Of a stretch of 6,925 bases of DNA, positions 6,133 through 6,925 are shown in pieces. Within the stretch, counting starts at the first letter, position 1; every line of letters begins with the position of its first letter. Origin of the DNA: Acinetobacter sp. (GTDB lineage: Bacteria; Pseudomonadota; Gammaproteobacteria; Pseudomonadales; Moraxellaceae); assembly GCA_030152675.1 (NCBI GenBank), contig JASLIY010000054.1:1-6925 (forward strand). Reading direction: 5' to 3'. Both the position numbers and the translations under genes were made by a program. Under the pieces are notes generated by a model. The model was given only the letters and a program-made list of their open reading frames with translations, was not told the origin of the DNA and ran no database searches.

Positions 6133-6172
6133 CTCTCTGATCAACACCCACTCTGCGTAGTTCGGCACTCAA

Positions 6173-6925
6173 TCACGACCCGCTAGAGATCTGCGTCGCG
6201 CTGATAAATTCACGCACATAATCATTCACCGGATGCTGTTCCAAGGTATCCAGCGAACCCGTCTGCACCACCTCACCAGCCTTCATTAAGGCAACCTGCG
6301 CGCCAAGCTGTCGAGCCTCATGCACATCATGCGTGACAAAGACCACGGTTTTGGCATAGCGCTGCTGTAAGTCGAGCAACAACTGTTGCAACTTGCTGCG
6401 AATCAATGGATCAAGCGCGGAAAATGGCTCATCCATCAACAAAATATCAGTCCCCGCAGCCAAGGCACGCGCCAGACCGACACGCTGCTGCATACCACCA
6501 GAGAGCTGTGCATGAAAATCCAACTCATGTCCTGACAGGCCCACCTCATTCAACCAAAAGCGCGCCTGTTGGTGACGCTGCTTGGCGGCAACACCTTTGA
6601 CTTTGAGTGCAAATGCAGTGTTGTCCAAGACATTCAGATGTGGAAATAAACCAAAGTGTTGAAACACCATACTGATCCGCTGCTGTCTAAACTGCCTGAG
6701 TGCCGACGAATCAAGCAGCGTCATCGCAGTTTCACCAATCCAGATTTCGCCCTGATCGGGTTCGATCAAGCGATTGATATGCCGAATCAAAGTCGACTTG
6801 CCTGATCCAGAGAGCCCCATGAGGCAAAAGATCTGCTGAGCAGGAATCTCCAGACTGATATTGTTTAATGCCACCTGACAGTCAAAGCGCTGTTTGATCT
6901 GCTCATGTGGCATACCCGCCGCCAG
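6173..6925 (-). CDS. Quaternary-amine (glycine betaine/choline-type) ABC transporter ATP-binding protein, 5'-partial
   Basis: Cytoplasmic ATPase subunit that powers a ProU/Opu/Cho-type importer of betaine, choline, carnitine or proline-like solutes. The frame is open to the right edge. The ATG at 6913 aligns inside ProV (GLSKEQ region), so the real start lies outside the window; 250 residues are visible. Counting from the edge: Walker A GLSGSGKST (37-45), the ProV-type NRLIEP (51-56), Q-loop VFQHF (Q89), LDNTAFAL (100-107), signature LSGGMQQR (141-148), Walker B ILLMDEPFSALDP (161-173) and H-loop THD (H199). It ends with NDYVREFI plus eight residues and carries no CBS domains, unlike long ProV/OpuAA proteins. 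Catalytic motifs are intact. Permease and binding-protein genes would be expected beyond the right edge. Confidence 0.92.
   Translation of the reverse strand: MAAGMPHEQIKQRFDCQVALNNISLEIPAQQIFCLMGLSGSGKSTLIRHINRLIEPDQGEIWIGETAMTLLDSSALRQFRQQRISMVFQHFGLFPHLNVLDNTAFALKVKGVAAKQRHQQARFWLNEVGLSGHELDFHAQLSGGMQQRVGLARALAAGTDILLMDEPFSALDPLIRSKLQQLLLDLQQRYAKTVVFVTHDVHEARQLGAQVALMKAGEVVQTGSLDTLEQHPVNDYVREFISATQISSGS

Overview
The window looks like ordinary chromosome of a gammaproteobacterium, most probably Acinetobacter or a close Moraxellaceae relative. This is judged from memory of protein families: the RpoD C-terminus, the DUF493-lipB order, moderate GC and A/T-rich intergenic regions. No search was run. 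There are no tRNA or rRNA genes, insertion sequences, CRISPR arrays or phage genes.

Layout, left to right. (1) The 3' two thirds of rpoD, the primary sigma factor, entering from the left edge, then a 251-bp gap holding a bulged hairpin and a good intrinsic terminator. (2) A small DUF493/YbeD-family gene with its own ribosome binding site and a strong terminator. (3) lipB, octanoyltransferase of lipoate synthesis, with a recognisable sigma70-type promoter in front. (4) After an 18-bp perfect palindrome, a tight two-gene unit: an SCP2-fold lipid-binding-like protein (GTG start) and, one base after its stop codon, an iron-containing alcohol dehydrogenase, closed by a hairpin terminator. (5) A 12-helix APC permease that closely resembles the E. 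coli putrescine importer PuuP. (6) A convergent terminator, then on the minus strand the ATPase subunit of a ProV/ChoV-type quaternary-amine ABC importer, running off the right edge.

Functionally this is core metabolism (sigma factor, lipoate) joined to accessory small-molecule metabolism: alcohol or aldehyde oxidoreduction, amine uptake and compatible-solute uptake. Terminators separate almost all genes, so only the SCP2/alcohol dehydrogenase pair is convincingly co-transcribed. I see no clear new multi-gene system. The most interesting point is that SCP2-dehydrogenase pair behind a palindromic operator candidate. Several other dyads in the intergenic regions are also worth checking.
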